DNA from: Chondrus crispus
Taxonomy: Eukaryota; Rhodophyta; Florideophyceae; Gigartinales; Gigartinaceae
NCBI RefSeq assembly: GCF_000350225.1
Contig: NW_005179249.1
Location: 849,060 to 913,059, forward strand
DNA: 64,000 nucleotides
Direction of reading: 5' to 3'
Below the pieces are notes generated by a model, which was given only the letters and a program-made list of their open reading frames with translations, was not told the DNA's origin and searched no databases. Below are positions 33,623-42,866 of this stretch, in pieces (the first letter of the stretch is position 1; every line of letters starts with the position of its first letter). A program made the position numbers and the translations under genes.

Positions 33623-36600
33623 ATGGAGCACACTTTTGCCGATCCTAATGATGCCCTTGCTCAAGACATATCGGCAGATATCTGTATGTTTGTCGAGGCG
33701 GTCAATGACAAGACGATCAACTATGCAGAGTATGAGGAGAATCGTGTTGATGAAGGGGTAGGGTGCAAACGAAACAGAGATTCATCGCTGCATTCCGTGA
33801 GTAAGCCTCTGCTACAGTCTCCCGATGATTTACCTCAAGACCACAGTGAAGTTCAAACAGCTTGTCATGTGAACAATCGAATCAAGAGAAGCGAAAGGCT
33901 CGTCGATCCAGCCGCACAAACGTCATTGGAACATGATAATAAGCAATACGACTTGAGTTCTCCCAATCCGTCTGTTGTGGGGCCCGGCAGTGCCAGTGCC
34001 TTTGCATCAATGAGCAAGCGGGATCTCATTTCTCTTCTGGGAAATACGGGTCCTCAGATAAATGATGATCAACATGTGAAAAGCAAATGCAACGTGCCTT
34101 ATCGTGAAGGGGATTTGGATTTCTATCCGAAACCCCCGAATCAAGTCGTGTCCTTCTCAGTTGATGAGATATCAAAGAACTGGATGTATCGCAGCGAACA
34201 TGGAGATTTCATCCAAGTACCATTCGGGAGTACTGTCTGGATGAGTAAGTGGCTCTTACAGAAGAAAATAATTGCCCCCTCCTTTGCACCTGTGCGAGAG
34301 TGGCAGGTCACGTCACTTCGATCAGGAGGTAGAGCTCGCCAATCCAAAAGAACGAAACTAATCTTGCAATTCTGCTCAGAATCCTTCAAGAAGGCGGATA
34401 TTTTTAAGACCTTCCGGTGTTCTCTACACAAGAAAGGAATACATCCATGCTCATCAGAGCTATTTGTTGCTCTTTGTTCTACGCAGCTGGAAGATATCGG
34501 TAGAATTTCCGTGGAAGTCGAATGCTCCTGGTCAGCAGGATGCTGTCACCACAAAGATGAACAGAGCTACGGGCGGACGAGGAAAGCACTCCAGGGAGTA
34601 GTGGGTTCCCGGACACCACATGGGGTCTGCATTGAATTCAGCAAATCGGCAGACCCAGTGGTATTGGCATCTGGGAATAAGTCATTTGGATATACAAAAA
34701 CAGAAACTGCAAGAAGAGCTCAACACGAAAATCGGAAAAGAAGCTACAATTGTGGTTTGGATGATCTGCACAGCATCACAATGGCAATGAAAGAACTCGC
34801 ATGCGAAGATATGAAGCTGGATCCGGCTGGATCCATGCAGTTCTTCGGAGGTATTCATGATCTTCAGATAACCAACACGGGAGAGCTTGAGTCAATATCG
34901 ATATACAACGCACTTTCGGTCCGGATTGCCGCAGAAGAGATTATGAACAATCCAGCTGCAACTGTGGTTCTTGACTGTACCGGAAATATCGTGTCGGATG
35001 TTGCAGTATCCCGAGCAGCTGATCTTTCCAGGCGATCCGAGAGTAAGACCCGAAAAAAGCCTCTGAAGCAAACCTCAGATAATCATTTGGTGTTTGATGT
35101 ACTGAACTTTCACTTGGTGCTTCCCCTGCCGATTGGACCATACATTGCTTGCGAAGCAGTTATTGTTGGAAAGACTGCAAAGACATTCCAAGATATATTG
35201 ATAGGATTCCGGAGAAGACTCTCCCATTTCGGCCCTATTGCCGAGCATATCAACAACTTCGTAACCGATATGGCCGCACCATTCGCGATTGCAATCACAA
35301 ACGTTTTCAATAACATGAACGTCCCAGCATACATGTCGACTTTGGCATACGCAGCCAAACTTGGAGATCAATCCATCTTTCGAACTAGCATCAGAACAAT
35401 TCTTACGTGGTGCGATGTTCATGGAGATCGGGCCATGAGATCACATGCCAAAGAGGCCTACAAGAATCGAGGTGCCAATTTGCAAACACAAATGATTTCG
35501 CTATTCCGCAATTTTCGTCTTTCCCTTGTATCCGCAAAATCGTATGATGATATATGCATGGTGGTTGCCTTTATTTCTCGACTGACGTCGATGAAATCTT
35601 TCTCTGCAGTACCGCCAAGTATTAGAAGTGAACGAAGGAGAGAAGTTGATGCAGAGTCTCTATGCAACGAAGGAGAACAAATCATTTGGAAGCATTTGGG
35701 TGGAGTTCCCACGGAAACTGACCCCAATGACGCCGAAACGCTTCGGGTGAGAGCAGGTATCTCGAAAGGATACTACCCATCCTATTTTGAGGAAGCACGC
35801 TTATCTGATCAAGGAAAAAGGTCCGAAAATGTCAGGACGAACTACGAGAGCCAAAATAGATCGGATCATCACGTGCAACTGCTTCCTGACTTGGAAGAAG
35901 ATTCAGAATTTGTCCCAGAACTAGCCAATGTTTCGCATGCCGAAAAGGGCGTGTTCACACATTCTCTCGGTCCATTCGACATTCACGTTGTATTTCGTGA
36001 AAAAAGTGAAGCCAAGACACATTGGCGATATCGAGTATATATCCCCTCGTTGTCATTATTGCCGAAGTCACTTGCCGGCTTTAACGTTTGGTGTGAGTTC
36101 CTTCAAAAAGATGAAACTATAGTGAATGAGCTCTTTATGGGTGGAAGGCAATGCCTTTACCTTCAGAAACAATGGTTTAGCAACCTAGCCTTTATATGTC
36201 CTGTGTTTACCGGAATTGTACCACTTACTCACAACACACCCGTGGAGGTCAGCTACAAACTGAAGAAGCATCACGAAGATCTCGGTTCAGATGCTTTCGA
36301 CCGATCTGGGGGAATGAGGATTGCAGAGTATGTCAAGAAGGCAGCGATAGCTTCCAAGTCAAATGCAAGGAGGATAATACCAAATCTTGTCAACTTCTAT
36401 AAAAAGAAGAGAAGCGAAAGACGCCGTTCGGAGAAGTCTAATAGCCACCGATTGAAGCCATTGAAAACCATCAAGAAGGAAAAGAAAGTTACTCTCAGTT
36501 CCGTCGCACAGGGAGTGAATCCTATATATGCGAACAAGCAGAAAGACAAACGCGTTTTCAAGCGGACTGTTGAATCTAAAATTGCAACAAGAACCGGCAC

Positions 36601-37771
36601 TGTTCTCCAGGAAGGCAAAGAGATTCAAACTGCTTTGACACAACAGTCGCAATCTGAGATAGCCGAAATTGAGGAGTCATGGAACAAATCAAGAAAGCTG
36701 CGGACTGGAAAGAACTCGATGAGCAGTACTGACATTGAAGATGTGAAAAACAGCTTATCTCTTGCCGTGAAAAGTACTTTTGAGGGATGGACATTTTCAC
36801 GTATCGCTAATTTCTTCTCAGCGCACGTTCTAAATAGCATTGGAAAATCAATAGACAAGTCCGTGGTATCAAGGCTACTGAGTGGCAAAAAAACTCCCGG
36901 AACAGCAATCATGCTTTGTCTAAAGAGTTTCCTGGAAAACGAAGCTGAGGGGCGAACTGTAGAAGATGAAGACGATTCAGTCGTCGCTTCAGTGCTTCCT
37001 GGAGCTAAAAGGCGTGTGGAAGAATTAGTTTCGCATCCACGTGACTGGGAGAGGCATCCCCACATCATCACTGAGTACGGTGATTCGAAAGTAACTTTGA
37101 ATGACCTTCAAAGGCTCGTTAGGCCACGAAATTGGAAGGGATCTGATGAAGAGCTCTGGATAACAGATGATTGCGTTAATATAATGACAAATCTGTTTTC
37201 CAAACTACGTCCAGCGTTATACACGTACTACTTTAGCACCCTTCTCATTCAGAGTATTGTCGAAATTTATCATGGCAAGGGCTCGTTTGTATGTATATCC
37301 GAAAACGACAGAAGGAAGAAGTTTGAAAGAATCGCGGGCAAACAAACAACCGCGCGAAGTGGACAGGCACACTCGTCCGCAGATTCAGAGAAGGCATTTG
37401 CCCCTTGCAATGTTCTAAACTTGCACTGGGTGGGTTTCAGATTGGAAAGAAGGAACAGGACTGTGACGTGCGTGGATTCGTTAAGAGACGCGCTGAGCCA
37501 AAATCAATACTACATCAACGCAGTTCATGAAGCCGGAAATGCTATTGCTTCTTTTGCAACGCAAGTCGATGGAGAACAATGGAAATGGGCTGGGAGTGAT
37601 AGGAAGTTTCCCCAGCAATCAAACAAGAAGGACTGTGGCCCAATAGTGCTACTGGAAGCACGAAACTATAATCTTGGCTTTTGTACTTCACCGATTGCAC
37701 TCCGAGAGGAATCTATAGCTGCATGGAGGGTAAGGTTTGCGCATGAGATAATAGTTTTAAGATGTACATAA
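33623..37771 (+). CDS. Transposase-like protein fused to a C48 (Ulp1) protease
   Basis: A single uninterrupted frame of 1382 residues starts at the ATG in GCGTAATGGAG. Residues 1-400 have acidic low-complexity sequence, then a Cys/His-rich patch (CSWSAGCCHHKDE) that could bind metal. Residues about 440-600 look like an RNase H-type transposase core: VVLDCTGN (Asp 451), CEAVIVGKT (Glu 511) and NFVTDMAAP (Asp 549), which follows the D..(E)..D layout of MULE-like transposases. I did not locate the final acidic residue. Residues about 920-1000 are Lys/Arg-rich. Residues about 1175-1382 form the C48 domain: LHWVGF (His 1268), CVDSLRD (Asp 1285), FPQQSNKKDCG (Gln 1331/1332, Cys 1338). All four catalytic positions are present. 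Expected role: DNA transposition, with the protease acting on SUMO-type conjugates or on the polyprotein itself. The element's other genes run the opposite way. Confidence 0.8.
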   Translation: MEHTFADPNDALAQDISADICMFVEAVNDKTINYAEYEENRVDEGVGCKRNRDSSLHSVSKPLLQSPDDLPQDHSEVQTACHVNNRIKRSERLVDPAAQTSLEHDNKQYDLSSPNPSVVGPGSASAFASMSKRDLISLLGNTGPQINDDQHVKSKCNVPYREGDLDFYPKPPNQVVSFSVDEISKNWMYRSEHGDFIQVPFGSTVWMSKWLLQKKIIAPSFAPVREWQVTSLRSGGRARQSKRTKLILQFCSESFKKADIFKTFRCSLHKKGIHPCSSELFVALCSTQLEDIGRISVEVECSWSAGCCHHKDEQSYGRTRKALQGVVGSRTPHGVCIEFSKSADPVVLASGNKSFGYTKTETARRAQHENRKRSYNCGLDDLHSITMAMKELACEDMKLDPAGSMQFFGGIHDLQITNTGELESISIYNALSVRIAAEEIMNNPAATVVLDCTGNIVSDVAVSRAADLSRRSESKTRKKPLKQTSDNHLVFDVLNFHLVLPLPIGPYIACEAVIVGKTAKTFQDILIGFRRRLSHFGPIAEHINNFVTDMAAPFAIAITNVFNNMNVPAYMSTLAYAAKLGDQSIFRTSIRTILTWCDVHGDRAMRSHAKEAYKNRGANLQTQMISLFRNFRLSLVSAKSYDDICMVVAFISRLTSMKSFSAVPPSIRSERRREVDAESLCNEGEQIIWKHLGGVPTETDPNDAETLRVRAGISKGYYPSYFEEARLSDQGKRSENVRTNYESQNRSDHHVQLLPDLEEDSEFVPELANVSHAEKGVFTHSLGPFDIHVVFREKSEAKTHWRYRVYIPSLSLLPKSLAGFNVWCEFLQKDETIVNELFMGGRQCLYLQKQWFSNLAFICPVFTGIVPLTHNTPVEVSYKLKKHHEDLGSDAFDRSGGMRIAEYVKKAAIASKSNARRIIPNLVNFYKKKRSERRRSEKSNSHRLKPLKTIKKEKKVTLSSVAQGVNPIYANKQKDKRVFKRTVESKIATRTGTVLQEGKEIQTALTQQSQSEIAEIEESWNKSRKLRTGKNSMSSTDIEDVKNSLSLAVKSTFEGWTFSRIANFFSAHVLNSIGKSIDKSVVSRLLSGKKTPGTAIMLCLKSFLENEAEGRTVEDEDDSVVASVLPGAKRRVEELVSHPRDWERHPHIITEYGDSKVTLNDLQRLVRPRNWKGSDEELWITDDCVNIMTNLFSKLRPALYTYYFSTLLIQSIVEIYHGKGSFVCISENDRRKKFERIAGKQTTARSGQAHSSADSEKAFAPCNVLNLHWVGFRLERRNRTVTCVDSLRDALSQNQYYINAVHEAGNAIASFATQVDGEQWKWAGSDRKFPQQSNKKDCGPIVLLEARNYNLGFCTSPIALREESIAAWRVRFAHEIIVLRCT

Positions 37772-38475
37772 CGTAGTGGTGACTTCATCAATTGATTCAT
37801 ACTGGTTCAAGACTCTTGATAAAGCGGATGCATTACCCATATGTTTGGAAGTTCATGGCTGGACAGTTTCCGACACAAACATGGCCGTGTTACAAAGACG
37901 CCTGAAGGTAGGGCTCATCTTCATTCTATCAAATAATTCACAATTATCGACTGCAATCAAGACTGCAGTCATGTATGTCAGTCTTTTCTGCACCCATGCT
38001 GCAAGACTATAAGATATTGTATCGATACAGTACTTTTACGTTGTTGCAAAGGTAGAGCGAAAGTAGTCATAGTAACTACTCTGACTCACCAACAGCTGAT
38101 GAAGACCTCATTCACAAAAAGCTGAATCAATTTTCAATTACGTGCACGAGTTGATCATCGCTTTTTCGACAAAAGGTCAGAATAGCCAACACGGCAAATT
38201 GCATTTCAATAATGTGAAAACTGCATTCTCTGGTAATTAATTCTGTTGAACTCGATTTAGTCCTATGAATACATGGAATAGGGCAGAGTGTTGACAAGAT
38301 CAGGCAAAAAAGAGCAGTTATGCGAGTCCACATGATACACATGTGCATTGCGATATGATGACAACTCTGAAAATGTAGGAGTGTGGATGGAGTATCACCA
38401 CACGTACGTTCCGCAACTGATATCAAAGATTCTAAAGCAGCCAAAATCAAAAAGTATATTTCAAGATGCAAAGCT
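37772..38475. other. Convergent spacer in the transposon
   Basis: Region between the 3' ends of the transposase gene and the HTH-like gene. A possible short in-phase frame at 37776-38012 has no recognisable content. Terminators are expected here, but no clear AATAAA signal was found next to the stop. Confidence 0.4.
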
Positions 38476-39435
38476 TTACTTTGTCGATAGACTTGGCGTC
38501 AAAGATGAGGAACAATTTCTGTGCTGCCAAATGGCAAGCTGAATACTTCTACGTTTGTCTCTTTGTAAGGTCATATTCATTATGGATTCATTGTCGAAAG
38601 TCCTTTCAAATGCTTCAAATGTTACTCCCTCAATATCACCGTTACGAAGATCTTTAACTGCGGCACGTATTTCGTATGCCTTGGTCCTTGAAACCCCATA
38701 CCGAGTTCTGATTCCGTCTATGGACTTGATAGATGAGCTGTGTATGCTAAAATCCTTTAGGACACGGACAGTATCGCATCTCCCACGATACATTTGAAGA
38801 GTATCATTAACATGAGGTGATGTAATGTTCTCTTCTGAAGAGCTGGAAAAGTACAGTTCGAAATCCATGTTTGGTTTGCGATTAACTCCTTCCGTGGATT
38901 CATCATTTTCCTCATCGAAAGATTCACGCTCTCTGTACTTTTCGTTCATGAAGTATTCCGATAACTCATCGTCCGATACAGCAGAGTCTTCTGGTGTAGG
39001 ACAGTGCAGAAAAATGTCCGGTCTTGCTGGCCACTTGGTGTTTTCCGTGCTCGAAGTACTGTTTGCTCTGCCGGTGTTACGCAAGGTTGCTAACCGCTTA
39101 GCGACAATAAAGTCGCGGTGACATAAATCCTCCTTGAGGATGAGAATAGCGGCTAAAATATCTTGGCGAATGCGACATGGGTTCCTAGGCGTCATTGCAC
39201 TACCGACAGCTGTCGCGATTCTACCTGCTTGGTACTCGGTACATACAGTTTCAAACATGGAATCGCTTAGATTGTAGCAAAACTTGAGACGGTCCAACGG
39301 ATAACTGAATAAAGTCCATGCCCTTTGAGAGTTTACCTGCTTCTGAAGCCATTCTCGCCCACTTTTGGTTCTTTTTAGCCTCTTCTTGGCTTGTTTGGTG
39401 CTATGAAAGGGGGAACGGACGCGAGAAATGGTCAT
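38476..39435 (-). CDS. HTH-like protein of the transposon
   Basis: 319 residues from the ATG at 39433-39435. It has a basic N-terminus (TKQAKKRLKRTKSGREW), a helical part, a central acidic region (DEENDEST), and near the C-terminus IDGIRTRYGVSRTKAYEIRA (about residues 238-257), which has the pattern of a helix-turn-helix of the homeodomain-like/resolvase kind. It probably binds DNA and may recognise the transposon ends. The function is inferred. Its 5' end overlaps a 127-codon ORF (39401-39781) in the +1 relation, like the protease-like gene at the other end. Confidence 0.5.
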   Translation of the reverse strand: MTISRVRSPFHSTKQAKKRLKRTKSGREWLQKQVNSQRAWTLFSYPLDRLKFCYNLSDSMFETVCTEYQAGRIATAVGSAMTPRNPCRIRQDILAAILILKEDLCHRDFIVAKRLATLRNTGRANSTSSTENTKWPARPDIFLHCPTPEDSAVSDDELSEYFMNEKYRERESFDEENDESTEGVNRKPNMDFELYFSSSSEENITSPHVNDTLQMYRGRCDTVRVLKDFSIHSSSIKSIDGIRTRYGVSRTKAYEIRAAVKDLRNGDIEGVTFEAFERTFDNESIMNMTLQRDKRRSIQLAIWQHRNCSSSLTPSLSTK

Positions 39436-39781
39436 TGAGGTCTTGATGGAGATTTTTGTCAAAGAATGTTGTCAGGTTACGTGAAATGTGGTTAGCGAGA
39501 AGGGATGGGGAAGGGTACGTCTTTGGCTTAGTGTGCTCGAGAAAGAGGCGTAACGCGAGCTTGGAATTAGTGGAAGAGACAACGAAAGGAATATCCGAGA
39601 AGCTTATGAACATTTGTCTCAAGGAAAAGGGAAAGACCGTTGGAGCTTCAACGCAATTATTCCCCATTGACATGCAAAGGGAGTCTTCGTAGACTTCTGT
39701 ATCTGTCCAGACATAATGAGACCTAGGAATACACGAGTTCCTATTTCGGCATTCTGGCGGGAAACGGTTCAGCCTTGCCAT
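39401..39781 (-). CDS. Short ORF overlapping the HTH-like gene
   Basis: 126 residues from the ATG at 39779-39781 (MARLNRFPPECRN) to a TAG at 39401-39403. It contains FPFSLRQMFISFSDIPFVVS and KLALRLFLEHTKPKTYP. No domain is recognised. The last 35 nt overlap the start of the 38476-39435 frame. It lies 67 bp from the right sub-terminal inverted repeat, which is placed as its promoter would be. Confidence 0.5.
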   Translation of the reverse strand: MARLNRFPPECRNRNSCIPRSHYVWTDTEVYEDSLCMSMGNNCVEAPTVFPFSLRQMFISFSDIPFVVSSTNSKLALRLFLEHTKPKTYPSPSLLANHISRNLTTFFDKNLHQDLNDHFSRPFPLS

Positions 39782-39847
39782 GAGGGATGGTGGACCACCA
39801 TGAGTCTCATATCTGTTGCTTTTGCGTTGTCATAATCGTTGTCATAA

Positions 39848-39875
39848 TTCTTATTTTCACTTTTCTCACGTTGTT
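39848..39875 (-). repeat. Right sub-terminal inverted repeat (28 bp)
   Basis: TTCTTATTTTCACTTTTCTC followed by ACGTTGTT; exact complement of 30156-30183. Confidence 0.9.
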
Positions 39876-40594
39876 CACTCGCACCCCCACTCGCCGACAA
39901 CCTCCCCATCCCCTAATCCCAAAGCGAGCCACACCTTCCTCCTCAAACCTGGCGCCCGCATTCTGACACTGTCATCTCAACATGGCATCTCTTTTGGACG
40001 GATCCGATCCTCCCTCTCAAGCCAACCCGAACAAATCAATACTTTCCAGTTGCGTACTGCGTCCTCTTGTTTTCGGTCCCCTTCGATAAGGGCTACCGAA
40101 GTTATATTTCAATTGTTCCTGTATAAAAAATGGAAGTATACTGTTTAGCAGTAAGGCCTTCGTGATATTTACGGATACAAGGAAGTCGGAGTCTTTCCCG
40201 AACGAGAGAAGCACGCGCCAAGGAGTGGACCGCTGTGTGCGAGGGCGAATAATGGCTGGGCGGAGGTACTTTGGGTTCTTGTTGCGATGACGGCGCTTGC
40301 GGCGCATTGTTGTCCTCCTCCGGGCGACAAGACATGTCGCCAGAGCTGCTAGCGATACTGCTAGAGCTGCCAGAGTGTGCTTGCGGCTGTTCTGAAAGGG
40401 CATTGGCGAAGCGGGCATCACCGACAGCTCGAGAGAGGGGTCTTGGAATGTGGAACTCCAGTGCGCAAGGATGGAATGGGAAGTGGTGCGGGAGTGGTGG
40501 AGTGGAGAGGGGTCGAGAGGGCTTGATCAGATGGTCAAAAGTAGTCAGCCGGCGACCACTTTATCGGTCACTGATTGGTCAAAAAAGTAGTCGA

Positions 40595-40624
40595 GTGATA
40601 CAGTGTTATTTTCTGGATGCACCC
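40595..40624 (-). repeat. Right terminal inverted repeat
   Basis: The reverse complement reads GGGTGCATCCAGAAAATAAC then ACTGTATCAC, matching 30004-30033 at 27 of 30 positions. It is followed by ATT (40625-40627), the right copy of the putative target duplication. Confidence 0.9.
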
Positions 40625-40627
40625 ATT

Positions 40628-41055
40628 CATGCAGAAAGTTTATAACTTCGTGAATCTTCATGCAGAAAGGACTTTAGATCTCGCATTGTCAATGTGGCCA
40701 CGACTTACACGTTGGCTTTTTGTGCATCGTGTTATTGCCACGTTACCAACTTGTGCTAAGTGGCAATGCGCACGTGTGCCGTTGTAAAGGCTGTCACGTT
40801 GAATAAAGGGTGCCTTAGAGGCACCTGGGAAAAGCAGCGATGACGATCGTATAGAGGATAAACTCTATCCTGGACCTGCGCAAGAGCACTGATCAAGGTT
40901 ACTGTGAACTTCACAAGCTCTGGACCTGGACCTCTTGCCTCACATGAGGCAACAGGTCCAGTGCCACTGGACCAATACCCTTTCCTCCAGGACCCATTCC
41001 TCAGCGGTCGGCGCAACACACACGGCGCCACCAAAGCTGCCCGCCGCCGACTCCG
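40628..41055. other. Non-coding spacer
   Basis: No recognisable gene. A GCCTCACATGAGGC palindrome at 40937-40950 recalls the CCTCATATGAGG words of the fold-back element. Confidence 0.45.
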
Positions 41056-41205
41056 ACCACGTCTTCACATGCGCCATCTGCCCCCACGACTTCAACAAGA
41101 GGGCCAACGTAAGAGCTCAATCCCGCAAGCACACTGGCAAGACCCATATCGTTGCTCGAAACAGGGTTGCAGACGTACTTTCCTGTAGAAGTTCTCTCTC
41201 GCCCT

Positions 41206-41993
41206 GCACGAAGCCCGAAGCACGCCTCTCGGCGCCCCGTGCTCCTGCTGCTGCTGCTTGTTTGCGTGCTGGCCACGGCCGCCCTCCTGTCGTCGAACTA
41301 CCTTCGGCGCCCGCCACCGACTTCGTGCCGGACGACACGCTGCCCTGCGCGCGTGCCCTAATCCTCACGGGCGCCCGCCAAAGCTCGACCTGGTTCGTCC
41401 ACTCGCTCGAACGCTGCCGCTACTCGTCGGCCGACGCGGGCACACCCAACCGCGGCTACGCCGACGACGTCTTGAGGCGTACCGAGCTCGGGAAGCACTT
41501 CGGCGAGCCCGCCCTGGACGGCTCCGCCCTCTCCGCAGACGACGCCCTCCGCTACATCGTCGCCAACTCTAGCGTCAAGATCTTTCCTAGCGTCTACTGC
41601 TGCCGCAAGGCAGACGTCCTACATATGGTCCACCAGTGCGACAAGTTCAACCTCGCCGTCTTCGCTCTGCGTAGACACGTTAACGATACGTGGGATAGCT
41701 GGGTACGCGCCCAGAATAGTAACGTTTGGAATTGCGCGAAGAAATAGCATGACCCCGAGCTGAATCAGACCCTATATGATGCCTGCGATTACTTTTTCGA
41801 CAGTCGCCAGACGTACGGTGAAAACGTTGATGCCATGCTTGATGGTTTTCAGGTCCAGTATGACCTTTTTGACTATGACGATGTCAAAGACAAGGCCCTC
41901 ATCCACGCTCAGAAGAACGCTTGATTCATCCGCAACTGCAACTATGTCCAGTCGGAGGAGCCCGAAGAGCCCGAAGACGAACCCTCTATGTGA
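41206..41993 (+). pseudogene. Golgi-type sulfotransferase, broken
   Basis: Family knowledge: such enzymes transfer sulfate from PAPS to glycans in the Golgi, and red algae need many for sulfated galactans. One frame (to about 41340) carries a type II signal anchor (PVLLLLLLVCVLATAALL); a one-base shift then leads to the luminal domain. ALILTGARQSSTWFVHSL resembles the 5'-PAPS loop, NLAVFALRRHVNDTWDSW fits the 3'-phosphate motif region, and YFFDSRQTYGENVDAML follows. The catalytic frame is interrupted by TAG at 41745-41747 and TGA at 41922-41924, and ends at 41993. No ATG joins cleanly. About 250 residues is short for the family. The PAPS-loop match is moderate. Confidence 0.55.
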
Positions 41994-42103
41994 ACCTCCC
42001 TACTTTTTCCACGTCCCCGCTAACTCTAGCCCTCCGTCTATTATCCCCATACCCTACCACCTCAACCATGCACACAAACTCTCTCACAGACCCGTCCCTT
42101 TCC

Positions 42104-42430
42104 TCAATCCTCCACCCCGCTCCACATCTTCCACGTCCTGTCGTAGCACGCAGTCACTAGCACCTCGCCGCCCGCAGAGCAGTCCACCCCGGTAACTTTT
42201 TCCTCGAACCCTGTCACGGCCGCGATCAAGCTCCACCCCCTCTTCACGCCCCACCACTTAACTGACGTATCAAAGCTCCCACTGAACACCAAGTCCCCGC
42301 CGCACCTTACACTGCTCACCAACCCGCGGTGCCGGCCATAGTCTTTTCGCACCTACCAGCCCGCAAGTCCCACACCCTCACCACATTATCCCCGCTACTA
42401 CGCCTCCGTCTCTTGTTTCCTCCTCCTCCC
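42104..42430 (-). pseudogene. WD40 fragment resembling PRPF4 C-terminus
   Basis: Minus-strand sequence holds the last two to three WD repeats of a beta-propeller. VVRVWDLRAGRCEKT comes in one frame; after a frame change near 42345 come GLVSSVRCGGDLVFSGSFD, KWWGVKRGWSLIAAV, EEKVTGVDCS and TACYDRTWKMWS, then a stop. The GWS linker between the last two blades and the ACYDRTWKMW ending are those of PRPF4 (U4/U6 snRNP protein Prp4). There is no upstream part and the frame is broken, so it is a gene fragment. Confidence 0.55.
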
Positions 42431-42866
42431 CCTCGTCATCCGCTCCGCATTCATTCGGGCCGCTTGGCTATCCCTACCTGCCTCCATGGAGGCATAGAGG
42501 TCGGCAGATGTCGGGGCTGCAGCTCCGACATCTGACGACCTCTACCCCTGAACGTCTGACTTTTTCCACTCCCCTGCCGTGCACGACGATCAACTCCTAC
42601 CCTCGTACAATCAAATCTGACAATTCAGCAGCCTCCCTATGCCCATGTCTAGATCCCTTCTTTCAAAAATGCAGCGCCCCGGTCGCTCCCCGGGTCTAGA
42701 ATACTGCCCCAGCCTCTTCTCTCCCCAGTCGGCGTCACGACATAAGGGAAGCACTGACGACGTTTTGTACATTTTACAGATGCTCTTATTCGAATTAAGG
42801 ATATCAGAAGCTCAGTTTTGTCCCGGTAACTGGCAAGGAAACGTTCTACTGTAGATTGATATCAAG
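42431..42866. other. Spacer with a 50-bp palindrome
   Basis: 42495-42544 is an imperfect palindrome (arms starting TAGAGGTCGGCAGATGTCGG) with a CTGCAG centre and about two mismatches per arm. It is preceded by CCTCCATGGAGG (42481-42492). No gene is seen. Confidence 0.6.

Larger units (their letters stand above)
30004..40624. mobile_element. 10.6-kb DNA transposon with transposase-C48 fusion
   Basis: 30004-30033 and the reverse complement of 40595-40624 match at 27 of 30 positions (GGGTGCATCCAGAAAATA is identical), forming terminal inverted repeats. ATT at 30001-30003 and 40625-40627 is a candidate 3-bp target duplication. A second, perfect 28-bp inverted repeat lies inside at 30156-30183 and 39848-39875. 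Cargo: a cysteine-protease-like gene with a small overlapping 5' ORF (minus), the 1382-residue transposase-like/C48 protein (plus), and an HTH-like gene with its own overlapping 5' ORF (minus). The superfamily is not certain. C48 domains accompany KI-MULEs, Plavaka-type CMC and KDZ elements, and the core motif arrangement looks MULE-like. The main gene is uninterrupted, so this may be a recent copy. Confidence 0.85.

Noticed and set aside
38127..38471. 114-codon minus-strand frame in the transposon spacer
   Set aside because: Composition and position suggest a chance frame; it has no domain and lies beyond the stop of the HTH-like gene.
41060..41150. Sequence FTCAICPHDFNKRANVRA with later His residues, resembling a C2H2 zinc finger
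   Set aside because: A single finger-like match with imperfect His spacing and no start; it may be a fossil, but it is not enough to call a gene.
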